Made by a program: the position numbers and the translations under genes. Below, in pieces: positions 57,372-64,000 of a DNA stretch of 64,000 nucleotides. The stretch covers positions 295,325-359,324 of the forward strand of contig CAWADH010000009.1 of the NCBI GenBank assembly GCA_963780795.1, written 5' to 3'. Position 1 is the stretch's first letter; each line of letters opens with the position of its first letter. The stretch is from DATJGR01 sp963780795 (GTDB lineage Bacteria; Pseudomonadota; Gammaproteobacteria; Pseudomonadales; Azotimanducaceae). The notes beneath the pieces were generated by a model. That model was not told the DNA's origin. It saw only the letters and a list, made by a program, of their open reading frames with translations, and did not search any database.

Positions 57372-58631
57372 ATGAATTCCGCCACCAACGTTACAGGCAA
57401 TCGGCGGATTATCGTCTACGTGGTGCTGAACCACGGGGCGAACAGCCGTGTGAAGGCGTTGGGGAAGTTGTCACGTCCCGGCGTCGAGGTGGTGTTTGTC
57501 ACGAACCGCGACGCCAACGTAGCTCCTATAAAAAACGTGGTGGTCAAACCGCTAAGAAATCCGCTCGGCGTACTGCGCGCGCTGGGCTTGCATCGGCTGA
57601 AGAACATACTCGATTCGATGGTGTATTTTCCGACGCGTCATAGGCTTTATGTGCTGCCGGTTGAAAACAGGTTGAAGCGCCTGATCAGGGGCGATATAGC
57701 GCAAGGAAAGCAAGTGGTTGTTCTGACGTGTGCACCTCCGCATGCATTGTGTCTCGTTGGCCGGAAACTCAAGGCGGCATTTCCGCAGATTCGTTGGGTG
57801 ATCGATTGGCAGGATCTTTGGAGTCACGATGAAGTGTATTTTAACGCGGTGTTTCCTCCTTACCGTGCAATGGCGCGGCGCCTCGAGAACGACCTGATGT
57901 CAGAAAGCGACATGAACGTCACCACCAATCGGTTCGCGAGCCGCGCGATTGAGGATCTGCATGGCGTCGCGCCGCGCAAGGTGACTGTTGTCAACCATCA
58001 CTTCGAAGGGGATGACGCCGCTGCTGCTGCGGTTCCATACCAACAGACGACGCCTAAAACGCGCCGAATCGTGTTCCTGGGGGGGATGTTCAAACCGCCC
58101 AAGGTTCCAGGCGGAAGATTCCTGGAAGCGCTGAAAGCGATTCGCGCTCGCGGCGTGGACGTGGAGTTGCATCTTTACGGTCTACAGGGGCTCCAGTTCG
58201 AGCAGTATCGTGGGAACGCAGCGGAATACGGACTCATCTATCATGGTCCGGTCCCGCGCGCGCAAGTGCTCGACGAGCTTCGAAAGTACGACTATCAGCT
58301 GCTCCTGCTCGAAGATCTGCCGAACAGCAAGTTGATCATGCATCTGAAGCTTCCGGAGTATCTTCGTGCCGGTCGGCCGATTGTCGCCATCGTGCCGAAG
58401 GACTCCGCCGTCGAGGAGATCGTTCAACGTACACGCACCGGTTATGTGATTGCCGCTGATTCGGACTGGGTCCAGGGCCTCACCGCATTGTTCGCCTCGG
58501 ACTCTCCCCAAGTCTTCTCCCCCGACGAGCATGAGATTGCGCGCTTTGAATGGGCGAGCGTCGAGGCGGACTGGCGTCGAGCGCTGGACCTGCCGGGGGC
58601 CGACGTTTCTTCCGCACCGATGGTCGCGTGA
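57372..58631 (+). CDS. GT4-like GT-B glycosyltransferase
   Basis: A 419-residue GT-B fold glycosyltransferase. The acceptor domain includes VVVLTCAPPHALCLVGRKL and RWVIDWQDLWSHDE, where Asp-Leu-Trp is typical of WbuB/WcaI-like proteins. The donor domain has IVFLGGMFKPPK and IMHLKLPEYLRAGRPIVAIVP, where Lys/Leu-Pro-Glu-Tyr is the donor-site variant of this branch. The ATG at 57372 has GGAAGA a few bases upstream; GTG 57360 is the alternative. The next GT4 begins three bases after the stop, so both share a transcript. Confidence 0.87.
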   Translation: MNSATNVTGNRRIIVYVVLNHGANSRVKALGKLSRPGVEVVFVTNRDANVAPIKNVVVKPLRNPLGVLRALGLHRLKNILDSMVYFPTRHRLYVLPVENRLKRLIRGDIAQGKQVVVLTCAPPHALCLVGRKLKAAFPQIRWVIDWQDLWSHDEVYFNAVFPPYRAMARRLENDLMSESDMNVTTNRFASRAIEDLHGVAPRKVTVVNHHFEGDDAAAAAVPYQQTTPKTRRIVFLGGMFKPPKVPGGRFLEALKAIRARGVDVELHLYGLQGLQFEQYRGNAAEYGLIYHGPVPRAQVLDELRKYDYQLLLLEDLPNSKLIMHLKLPEYLRAGRPIVAIVPKDSAVEEIVQRTRTGYVIAADSDWVQGLTALFASDSPQVFSPDEHEIARFEWASVEADWRRALDLPGADVSSAPMVA

Positions 58632-58634
58632 GCG

Positions 58635-59837
58635 ATGCGTATAGCCTATCTGCTGGATGTCTTTCCGGTCCTGTCCGAAACCTTCATCGTCCGGGAAATT
58701 GATGCGCTCAAACGGCGTGGTGAGTCGGTTGTGGTGTTTGCAGTTGCGCGACGACCCGCGGCCGTCGTGCACGAAGAGTCGTTTGCATTGCTCGAAGGCG
58801 TGCGATTCTTCACGGAAGCGCGGCGATCGATCAGCAAACGGTCGATGATTCCACGCCACATACGCTGCTTCCTTCAACGGCCTCTCCCGTATCTGACGGC
58901 GTTGTTCCAGGGCGTGCGCGGCAGCAGGAGAGTTCTGCAGTGCTTCTTCTGGTCGCCCCTCTATGCTGACCTCATGCGCGATGCCGAAGTGCAGCACATA
59001 CACTCGCATTTCGTGCTGGAAGGCTGCGCACATGCCATGTTCATTTCGTTGCTCACCGGCATTCCATACAGCGTAACCGTGCACGCGCACGACATATTCC
59101 ATCCGAAGTACGAAGAGCTGCGCGGCGAAAAGCTGAGGAACGCGGCGTTCGTTGCGGCAATCTCGAAGTTCAACAAGACCTTCGTCGAGCGCAGATACCC
59201 CAACGTGACCCCTGACAGAGTCCAGGTCGTCCGTTGTGGTGTCGATCTCGAGCAGTTCGAACTCGCTTCGGGTCGTCGATGTGAGGTACCAAAGGTGCTC
59301 GCCGTCGGACGTCTCGTGGAACAGAAGGGTTTTCGTTATCTGATCGAGGCTTGCGACGTGCTTCGTCAGAGGGGGATCGTCGGATTCTCGGTGGACATCA
59401 TCGGGGAAGGCGTCGAACGCGACATGCTAGAGGCGCTGGTACGCAAACTCAATCTGGAAGGCAGCGTGAGTCTGTTGGGACAGAGAGATCAGACCTATGT
59501 TCGGGGCGCGCTCGATATCGCCGATGTCTTCGTATTGCCATGCGTGCGGGAACCGAGTGGGATGATGGACGGGATACCTGTCGCGTTGATGGAGGCAATG
59601 GCCAAAGGCATTCCGGTAATCTCAACCGGCGTTTCCGGAGTTTCGGAGCTGATCGTCGACGGCGGATACGTGATCGAATCGGAGGATGTCGGTGCGCTCG
59701 CCGATGCGATGCAGGCTGTACTCGCGATGACCCCTGCACAGCGGATGGCTCTCGGCAGGAAGGGCAGAGACATCATCGCGCGTGAGTTCAATATTGATCG
59801 TGAGGCCGAGAAGCTCACCGCGCTGATAACAGCCTGA
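58635..59837 (+). CDS. GT4-family glycosyltransferase
   Basis: A 400-residue GT-B glycosyltransferase with the opening MRIAYLLDVFPVLSETFIVREIDAL typical of colanic-acid WcaL/AmsK-like enzymes. The middle part has HIHSHFVLEGCAHAMF and YSVTVHAHDIF. The donor site shows VLAVGRLVEQKGFRYLIEA and EPSGMMDGIPVALMEAMAKGIPVI with the paired Glu of GT4. It follows the previous gene by three bases. Its 3' end overlaps the convergent GT2 gene by 23 bp, an unusually tight arrangement. Galactose or glucose transfer would fit the WcaL group, but this is only a family inference. Confidence 0.92.
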   Translation: MRIAYLLDVFPVLSETFIVREIDALKRRGESVVVFAVARRPAAVVHEESFALLEGVRFFTEARRSISKRSMIPRHIRCFLQRPLPYLTALFQGVRGSRRVLQCFFWSPLYADLMRDAEVQHIHSHFVLEGCAHAMFISLLTGIPYSVTVHAHDIFHPKYEELRGEKLRNAAFVAAISKFNKTFVERRYPNVTPDRVQVVRCGVDLEQFELASGRRCEVPKVLAVGRLVEQKGFRYLIEACDVLRQRGIVGFSVDIIGEGVERDMLEALVRKLNLEGSVSLLGQRDQTYVRGALDIADVFVLPCVREPSGMMDGIPVALMEAMAKGIPVISTGVSGVSELIVDGGYVIESEDVGALADAMQAVLAMTPAQRMALGRKGRDIIAREFNIDREAEKLTALITA

Positions 59838-60705
59838 CGAGTCCAATGCGTGGCCAGTACCAAGGCAGGAAGTGTCGCAGCACGGTCAGATACGCTCGGT
59901 AGCGTTTGCTCTTCTGCTTCAGCTGCAACGCGCGGGCGACGGATTGCGAAGCGAAGAACCGGTTCCCAATTTCGTGCATTGCCGCATCTCCCGGGAACTG
60001 CGCGACGACCAGGTCACGCAACGCGGCGAATTCCTCGATCCAACTGCGTACCGGGGCAGAGTGAGTGAGCTGGCCGGGTGACTTGCGGAAACTCGCTTTC
60101 ACTTCGCGGATGTTGAGTACCGGATGTCTTTCGAGGACTTTTGCGATCGCGATGCCATCCTCGAAAAGATTGTGAAGCGAACGGAAGCCACCGAGATCGC
60201 GAACGACCTGCGTGTTGTAGAGCGTGTTGCACATGTACACGACCGTGTCGCCGTTGAACCAGCTGATGAGGACGTCCTTCAGCGTGTCGCCGGCTACGAT
60301 GTTCTCCTTCTCGCGCAGCGGGTTGCCGGTTGCGTCGATCGTTCGTGTGCCGGTTCGAATCATGCCGTAGGACGTCGAATAGTTCGCGCGAGCCAGGCAG
60401 GTTTCGACGAAGTCCGGATCTATCAGATCATCGTCGTGCAGCACCAGTAGATAAGCGCCCGACGCCTCCGCGAGACAGTTGTTGTAGTTGCCGTTGGAGC
60501 CCAGATTCTTCGCCGGTCTCACGTATCGAAGCCGTGGATCGTCGAAGCTGCGCACAACCTCTCCGGTCTGGTCGGTCGAGCAATTGTCCGACACGACGAT
60601 TTCGAGGGGCTTGTAGCGCTGGGCCAGCGCGCTCTTGATGACGCCTGGTAGGAACGTTGCCGCGCGGTTGTAAGTGGGGATGGCGATAGTCACACGAGGC
60701 TTCAC
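59815..60705 (-). CDS. GT2-family glycosyltransferase
   Basis: A 296-residue GT-A glycosyltransferase. It begins with GTG and reads VTIAIPTYNRAATFLPGVIKSALAQ, then VVSDNCSTDQTG (38-49), the DDD metal site at 91-93 (LHDDDLIDPDF) and LFEDGIAIAKV with the acid pair for catalysis. The C-terminal 50 residues are basic and may lie on the membrane. It is convergent with the GT4 gene, the last 23 bases being shared. It diverges from the deacetylase gene over 146 bp. It is an inverting transferase of the repeat-unit pathway; the donor is unknown. Confidence 0.9.
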   Translation of the reverse strand: MKPRVTIAIPTYNRAATFLPGVIKSALAQRYKPLEIVVSDNCSTDQTGEVVRSFDDPRLRYVRPAKNLGSNGNYNNCLAEASGAYLLVLHDDDLIDPDFVETCLARANYSTSYGMIRTGTRTIDATGNPLREKENIVAGDTLKDVLISWFNGDTVVYMCNTLYNTQVVRDLGGFRSLHNLFEDGIAIAKVLERHPVLNIREVKASFRKSPGQLTHSAPVRSWIEEFAALRDLVVAQFPGDAAMHEIGNRFFASQSVARALQLKQKSKRYRAYLTVLRHFLPWYWPRIGLVRLLSAR

Positions 60706-60851
60706 GTTCGTGCCTGCTTTTTGGTTGGGGGAAGAATGCTGATGCGATGCCGCGAAGTATGCCTTGAGAACGTAATGGCCGAGCCACCGAGCGTGGTCGC
60801 CACGGAACGCTTACAAACCTTCGTCGCGGCATCGCGTACAGTCGGAAGCCT

Positions 60852-61646
60852 ATGGGCGACAACCAACAACTCGGTCCGCGCTCGCTCCTGCGGCGTGTGT
60901 TTCGGCGGTCGAAGCGGATCACGGAGAGGTTAGCTGCCCAGCACCTGGGCGCCGTTACGCGGGTTCGAACGGAACAACGCGTGGCTGCGTTGACCTTCGA
61001 TGATGGTCCCCATCCGGAATGGACGCCGCAGCTACTGGCGCTGCTGGAGCGGCATCGGGCAAAGGCGACCTTCTTCGTCGTCGGTGAAATGGCTCGGCGC
61101 CATCCCGAACTGATTGAACGGATTGCGCAGTCTGGCCACGCGCTGGGCAATCACTCCTGGAATCACCCGTCGTTTCCATGCATCTCGACCGAGGAGCGGA
61201 TCAGTCAGATTTTGCAGTGCGAACAGCTGATTGCAGCGCACAGCCACAAACTGTTTCGTCCGCCGTTCGGTGACACGGACTGGTCGACGCTCGCGATGCT
61301 GCGCTGCCGAGGATATCGCGCGATCTGCTGGGATGGCGCGGGTGTAGACTGGAAACCTCACGATCGGGAGTGGATTCTGCGGATGCTGCAGCGCCAGTTG
61401 CGGCCGGGCAGCATCCTGCTCCTTCACGACCACTTGTTTGCATATTCGTCCACGGATGAGCCATCCCGCGCGGAGACATTTGCTGCGCTCGATCAGTTTC
61501 TTCGGCAAGCGTCCGAATATAGTTTCGTTACCGTTCCGCAGATTCTTCAGCGCGGAAAACCACAAAAGGCGCTTTGGCTCAAGGAAAGCGATCCTGGCTG
61601 GTTGAAGGACCTGCTGAGCGTCGCCGATTTGGGATTTAAATACTGA
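60852..61646 (+). CDS. Polysaccharide deacetylase (NodB/CE4 family)
   Basis: A 264-residue CE4 deacetylase that removes N- or O-acetyl groups from glycans with a divalent metal. All five NodB motifs are visible: TFDDGPH (48-54), the HSWNH metal His pair (101-105), RPPFG (136-140), a DGAGVDW segment (161-167) and LLLHD (189-193). There is no clear signal peptide, so it may act in the cytoplasm on a lipid-linked sugar or have a basic N-terminal anchor (RRVFRRSKR). Its 3' end overlaps the convergent GT2 gene by 11 bp. A deacetylase is a usual companion of XrtA-type exopolysaccharide clusters. Confidence 0.9.
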   Translation: MGDNQQLGPRSLLRRVFRRSKRITERLAAQHLGAVTRVRTEQRVAALTFDDGPHPEWTPQLLALLERHRAKATFFVVGEMARRHPELIERIAQSGHALGNHSWNHPSFPCISTEERISQILQCEQLIAAHSHKLFRPPFGDTDWSTLAMLRCRGYRAICWDGAGVDWKPHDREWILRMLQRQLRPGSILLLHDHLFAYSSTDEPSRAETFAALDQFLRQASEYSFVTVPQILQRGKPQKALWLKESDPGWLKDLLSVADLGFKY

Positions 61647-62688
61647 AGAACGAATCGACCGCCAGTACGGCAGTGGGAAGACTCTGGTGTGCCAAGCGTC
61701 GGACCTGTCGGAGGGCCGACACCGCCCAACGCGGGCAGTCCAGCCGCAACATCTGATACCCCACTTGAGCGAACGTGCGCAGCCCGCGATTGCGGACGGC
61801 CAGGCTCCAAAGATAGCGCCGTGACCAGTTTCGGTCGCTCCGCTGACCCTCTTTCGCGGCCCGCTCTGCGGCACTCGCCAGCGTACGATCAATCTGCCGT
61901 CTCACAAGAGGGCGCACGTCGGGGCGGCACGTCCTCAGATGCCGCTTCCAGATGTCGATGTTCGGTTGGACGAAGCGATAGAACTGGTCTGCCGATGCAC
62001 CTGACAGATTGGCGCCGTGCTGGCGATATTTGACGAGCTGCTTTTTTACTACCGCGACGTCGAACTCGGCACATGCACGGACGTAGAACTCGTAGTCATC
62101 GCAGCGGCATTCGGAGAACAAGCCGATTGCGCCGAATACGCGTGATGCGACCATGACCTGCGAGGGTGTATCGAACAGGCATTGCTGGAGGATTCGTTGA
62201 TAGAGATTGGCAACCACGACTGCGTCGTCTGGCAGCGTGCCGAAAAATCGATCGTTCACGTCTAGTAGTAACGTGGGTCGTAGAACTCGTCCATCCTCAT
62301 GGGCGAATGAAACGCCATCAGTGACAATCAGTCCGGCGCTCGGAAATCGTCGCGCCGCTGCGACCTGAGCCGCGATTTTGTCCGGTTCCCAGAGATCGTC
62401 GCCATCGAGGATGGCCACGTAATCACCGGTCGAAGCTCTTATCCCGGTGTTGCGCGCCGGTCCGGCTTCAGCATTTTTTTGGACTCCCTGATTGGTCTCG
62501 TGTCGAATGTACTTGATGCGGTCTGCGTAGCGCGCGACTCGCGCGGCGGTATCGTCGGTCGACGCATCGTCGACGACGATGACCTCGAGATTTGCGTAGG
62601 TCTGATCGAAGACGCTACGTAGCGTGTCTTCTATGCACCAACCAAGGTTGTATGTCGTAATGACAACACTTACGCGCGGATCGCTCAT
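61636..62688 (-). CDS. GT2-family glycosyltransferase
   Basis: A 350-residue GT-A glycosyltransferase. The ATG at 62688 has AGGATG a few bases upstream and is chosen over a 49-codon extension. Motifs are VSVVITTYNLGWCIEDTL, VIVVDDASTDDTA (37-49), the DGDD metal site (95-98) and CDDYEFYVRAC, which supplies the catalytic acid pair. The last 100 residues (RNWSRRYLWSLAVRN, YQMLRLDCPRW) are amphipathic, as in membrane-associated GT2 proteins. It diverges from the next GT2 gene; the 249-bp gap holds a long inverted repeat. Confidence 0.9.
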   Translation of the reverse strand: MSDPRVSVVITTYNLGWCIEDTLRSVFDQTYANLEVIVVDDASTDDTAARVARYADRIKYIRHETNQGVQKNAEAGPARNTGIRASTGDYVAILDGDDLWEPDKIAAQVAAARRFPSAGLIVTDGVSFAHEDGRVLRPTLLLDVNDRFFGTLPDDAVVVANLYQRILQQCLFDTPSQVMVASRVFGAIGLFSECRCDDYEFYVRACAEFDVAVVKKQLVKYRQHGANLSGASADQFYRFVQPNIDIWKRHLRTCRPDVRPLVRRQIDRTLASAAERAAKEGQRSDRNWSRRYLWSLAVRNRGLRTFAQVGYQMLRLDCPRWAVSALRQVRRLAHQSLPTAVLAVDSFFSI

Positions 62689-62730
62689 AACACATCCTGT
62701 GTTGGCCTTTGCATTTGTTCGATCAGGGAC

Positions 62731-62901
62731 GTGATTGTGGAGGTGGCTGCGATTCGAATCCAGTAGGTAAGAGAGGTTGTCGACGCACCGCCCGCGACGA
62801 TCACCCCGAGCACATGACATCTTCTGCGTTGGCATTGCGGCGTCGACGCTGCATTTTACCTAGACGATACAGATTCGAAGCGCAGCCGCCTCCACAATCA
62901 C
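62731..62901. repeat. Inverted repeat between two divergent GT2 genes
   Basis: Left arm 62731-62760 and right arm 62872-62901 are reverse complements with 28 of 30 bases matching (mismatches at arm positions 14 and 22), with 111 bases between. A further TAGGTAA in each arm's interior is also shared after a short gap. Read on each gene's sense strand, both arms give a TTACCTA-n-GATTCGAA-type element followed by a GCAGCC-CCTCCACAATCAC element. These lie about 36 to 43 bases before each start codon. It may be a shared promoter or leader element, or a small mobile-element remnant. Confidence 0.75.
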
Positions 62902-62937
62902 AGCCATTGGTCGACTGTCCACCCTCTCGAGCTATAC

Positions 62938-63792
62938 ATGAAGGTTAGTGTCGTCGTCCCTTGCTACAACGCGGCGCACACGCTTGCGCGGCAACTTGAA
63001 GCGCTGCAACGGCAAACCGTTGCGCCGTGGGAAGTGATCGTTGCCGACAACGGCTCTAGCGATCGTTCCACCGACGTGGCGCGCGGTTTCGCGGCGATGC
63101 TTCCGCGATTCAAATTGATTGATGCATCCGGCCGTAAAGGTGCATCTCACGCGCGCAACGCCGGAGCGCGCGCCGCCGATGGAGACGTGCTGGCGTTTTG
63201 CGATGCAGACGACGAAGTGGCGCCGGGTTGGATCGCAGGTCTCCAGCAAGGGCTGCTGGAACATGACTTCGTCGCGAGCCGATTCGACTTGACGAAACTC
63301 AATCCAGGGATTCGTTATGCGCATCCGCAAGCGACCGGACTGATCCGGGACTCGACGTTCGACTTCCTGCCGCGCGCTGGCGCGTGCGGCCTTGCCGTTC
63401 GACGCAGCATTCATGAAGCGGTAGGGGGATTCGACGAGAAAATTCAGTATCACGAAGACACCGACTATTGCTGGAAGGTCCAGCTCTCCGGCGTGGCCAT
63501 GGGCTGGGCGCCAGAGGCGCTGGTTCACGTCGAGCTACGGAGCTCGACCGCTGAACGGTTTCGCCAAGCGCGCTTATGGGCGGCTGGTCAGGTGGTCGTC
63601 TATAAAAAGTACCGCCGTTTCGGTATGCCCAAGGCATCGAATGGAAGCGCACTGCGAGAATGGGCCGCGATCGTGTGGATGGTTATTCGCGCGCCGACGG
63701 GCCGAATCTCAGCGAAGAACCTGGCTTGGCGGCTGGGAACACGTGTAGGCCACTTGCAGGGTTCCATCTTCTGTCTGACGCTATTTCTTTAA
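62938..63792 (+). CDS. GT2-family glycosyltransferase
   Basis: A 284-residue GT-A glycosyltransferase with VSVVVPCYNAAHTLARQL, VIVADNGSSDRST (33-45), the metal site CDADDE (88-93) and YHEDTDYCWKVQLSG, the acid pair followed by an aromatic that positions the acceptor. This last block is characteristic of the rhamnosyl/galactosyl-type GT2 branch. The C-terminal 60 residues are basic and hydrophobic. The gene is complete within the window and stands downstream of the right arm of the inverted repeat. It probably adds one sugar of the repeat unit; the donor is unknown. Confidence 0.9.
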   Translation: MKVSVVVPCYNAAHTLARQLEALQRQTVAPWEVIVADNGSSDRSTDVARGFAAMLPRFKLIDASGRKGASHARNAGARAADGDVLAFCDADDEVAPGWIAGLQQGLLEHDFVASRFDLTKLNPGIRYAHPQATGLIRDSTFDFLPRAGACGLAVRRSIHEAVGGFDEKIQYHEDTDYCWKVQLSGVAMGWAPEALVHVELRSSTAERFRQARLWAAGQVVVYKKYRRFGMPKASNGSALREWAAIVWMVIRAPTGRISAKNLAWRLGTRVGHLQGSIFCLTLFL

Positions 63793-63826
63793 AGCGGAGA
63801 GCCGGGTGGTCAGGACAGTTGAGTCG

Positions 63827-64000
63827 TTAAACCTCGTCGGACACACCCACTGAATGCGGCACAGATGGTTTGCTGATATCCACGTACCGCCCGCGACGCA
63901 ACTCCCGCGCGCCGTAGTTGTGCGGAACGCAAACGCGATCTGATGTAGACGGACCAAGGCGTTTGCGGCCTGCCCGGGGGAGATGTCGGTGTTCCAAGCC
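63827..64000 (-). CDS. Possible C-terminal tail of a minus-strand gene at the window edge
   Basis: A minus-strand frame enters from the window end and stays open for 57 codons to a TAA at 63827-63829. It reads like the end of a protein (CVPHNYGARELRRGRYVDISKPS). Another frame is also open in part of this stretch, and no family is recognised. The remaining 34 bases between this tail and the GT2 stop show nothing else. Confidence 0.25.
   Translation of the reverse strand, partial: GLEHRHLPRAGRKRLGPSTSDRVCVPHNYGARELRRGRYVDISKPSVPHSVGVSDEV

Noticed and set aside
62780..63900. Repeated ACCGCCCGCGACG string at about 62787 and 63886
   Set aside because: Only 13 bases match exactly and the surroundings differ. 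It is expected by chance in this composition and is not part of the long inverted repeat.

Overview
The window is high-GC DNA from a Gram-negative bacterium, most likely a proteobacterium. The evidence is several lipobox lipoproteins, a Wza-type outer-membrane export protein with partners of the exosortase A (XrtA/PEP-CTERM) exopolysaccharide type, and consistent Shine-Dalgarno starts. Gammaproteobacteria is my best guess, but no marker gene settles it. I found no rRNA, tRNA, CRISPR array, transposase or phage gene. No stretch above 300 bases lacks a gene.

Region 1 (1-20.1 kb) is accessory catabolism. It holds two short-chain dehydrogenases, a hydroxypyruvate-isomerase-like TIM barrel, a cyclase-family hydrolase, a DUF3313-like exported protein, a large M28 metallopeptidase with a broken 3' end, a TIM-barrel isomerase coupled to a Baeyer-Villiger monooxygenase, an alpha/beta hydrolase, a cytochrome P450 coupled to an orphan PotD-like binding lipoprotein, a lactonase-like amidohydrolase coupled to a GH172 (DUF2961) glycosidase, a phytanoyl-CoA dioxygenase relative, SelO, an amidase and a GNAT-like protein. 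Oxygenases, hydrolases and isomerases together suggest use of complex terpenoid, ketone or glycoside substrates. No single pathway can be named.

Region 2 (20.4-23.5 kb) holds two lipoproteins built from the same cysteine-paired Ig-like repeats with fibronectin-like C-termini.

Region 3 (23.7-37.2 kb, all plus strand) is an envelope-polysaccharide assembly operon: export protein, outer-membrane beta-barrel, chain-length regulator, cytoplasmic tyrosine kinase, XrtA-type AAA ATPase, ABC-2 permease, Wzt-like ATPase, a one-module nonribosomal peptide synthetase (C-A-T-TE), and a membrane-anchored sugar dehydrogenase fused to cytochrome c. Several neighbours overlap by ATGA. Seven genes here carry frame breaks. 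At four sites, deleting one base restores a textbook motif, so consensus sequencing error is likelier than decay.

Region 4 (37.3-64 kb) makes and decorates the glycan: three sulfotransferases, a methyltransferase, a radical SAM enzyme, ten soluble glycosyltransferases (six GT4-type, four GT2-type), a membrane GT39-like transferase, a Wzy/ligase-like membrane protein, a secreted beta-helix protein, a CelD/FemAB-like acyltransferase, a GINT1-like beta-propeller protein, a DUF4910 aminopeptidase-like protein, a glucose-1-phosphate cytidylyltransferase and a polysaccharide deacetylase. From 37.3 to 55.3 kb everything is on the minus strand with several 4-bp overlaps. From 55.6 kb the strands alternate. 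Parts near 43 kb are clearly poorer in GC than region 1.

Together, regions 3 and 4 look like a hybrid system. Wzy-type length control and an ABC exporter sit in one operon with an NRPS that could attach an amino-acyl group to a possibly sulfated, deacetylated exopolysaccharide. No exosortase, PEP-CTERM protein, initiating sugar transferase or Wzx flippase is visible in the window.
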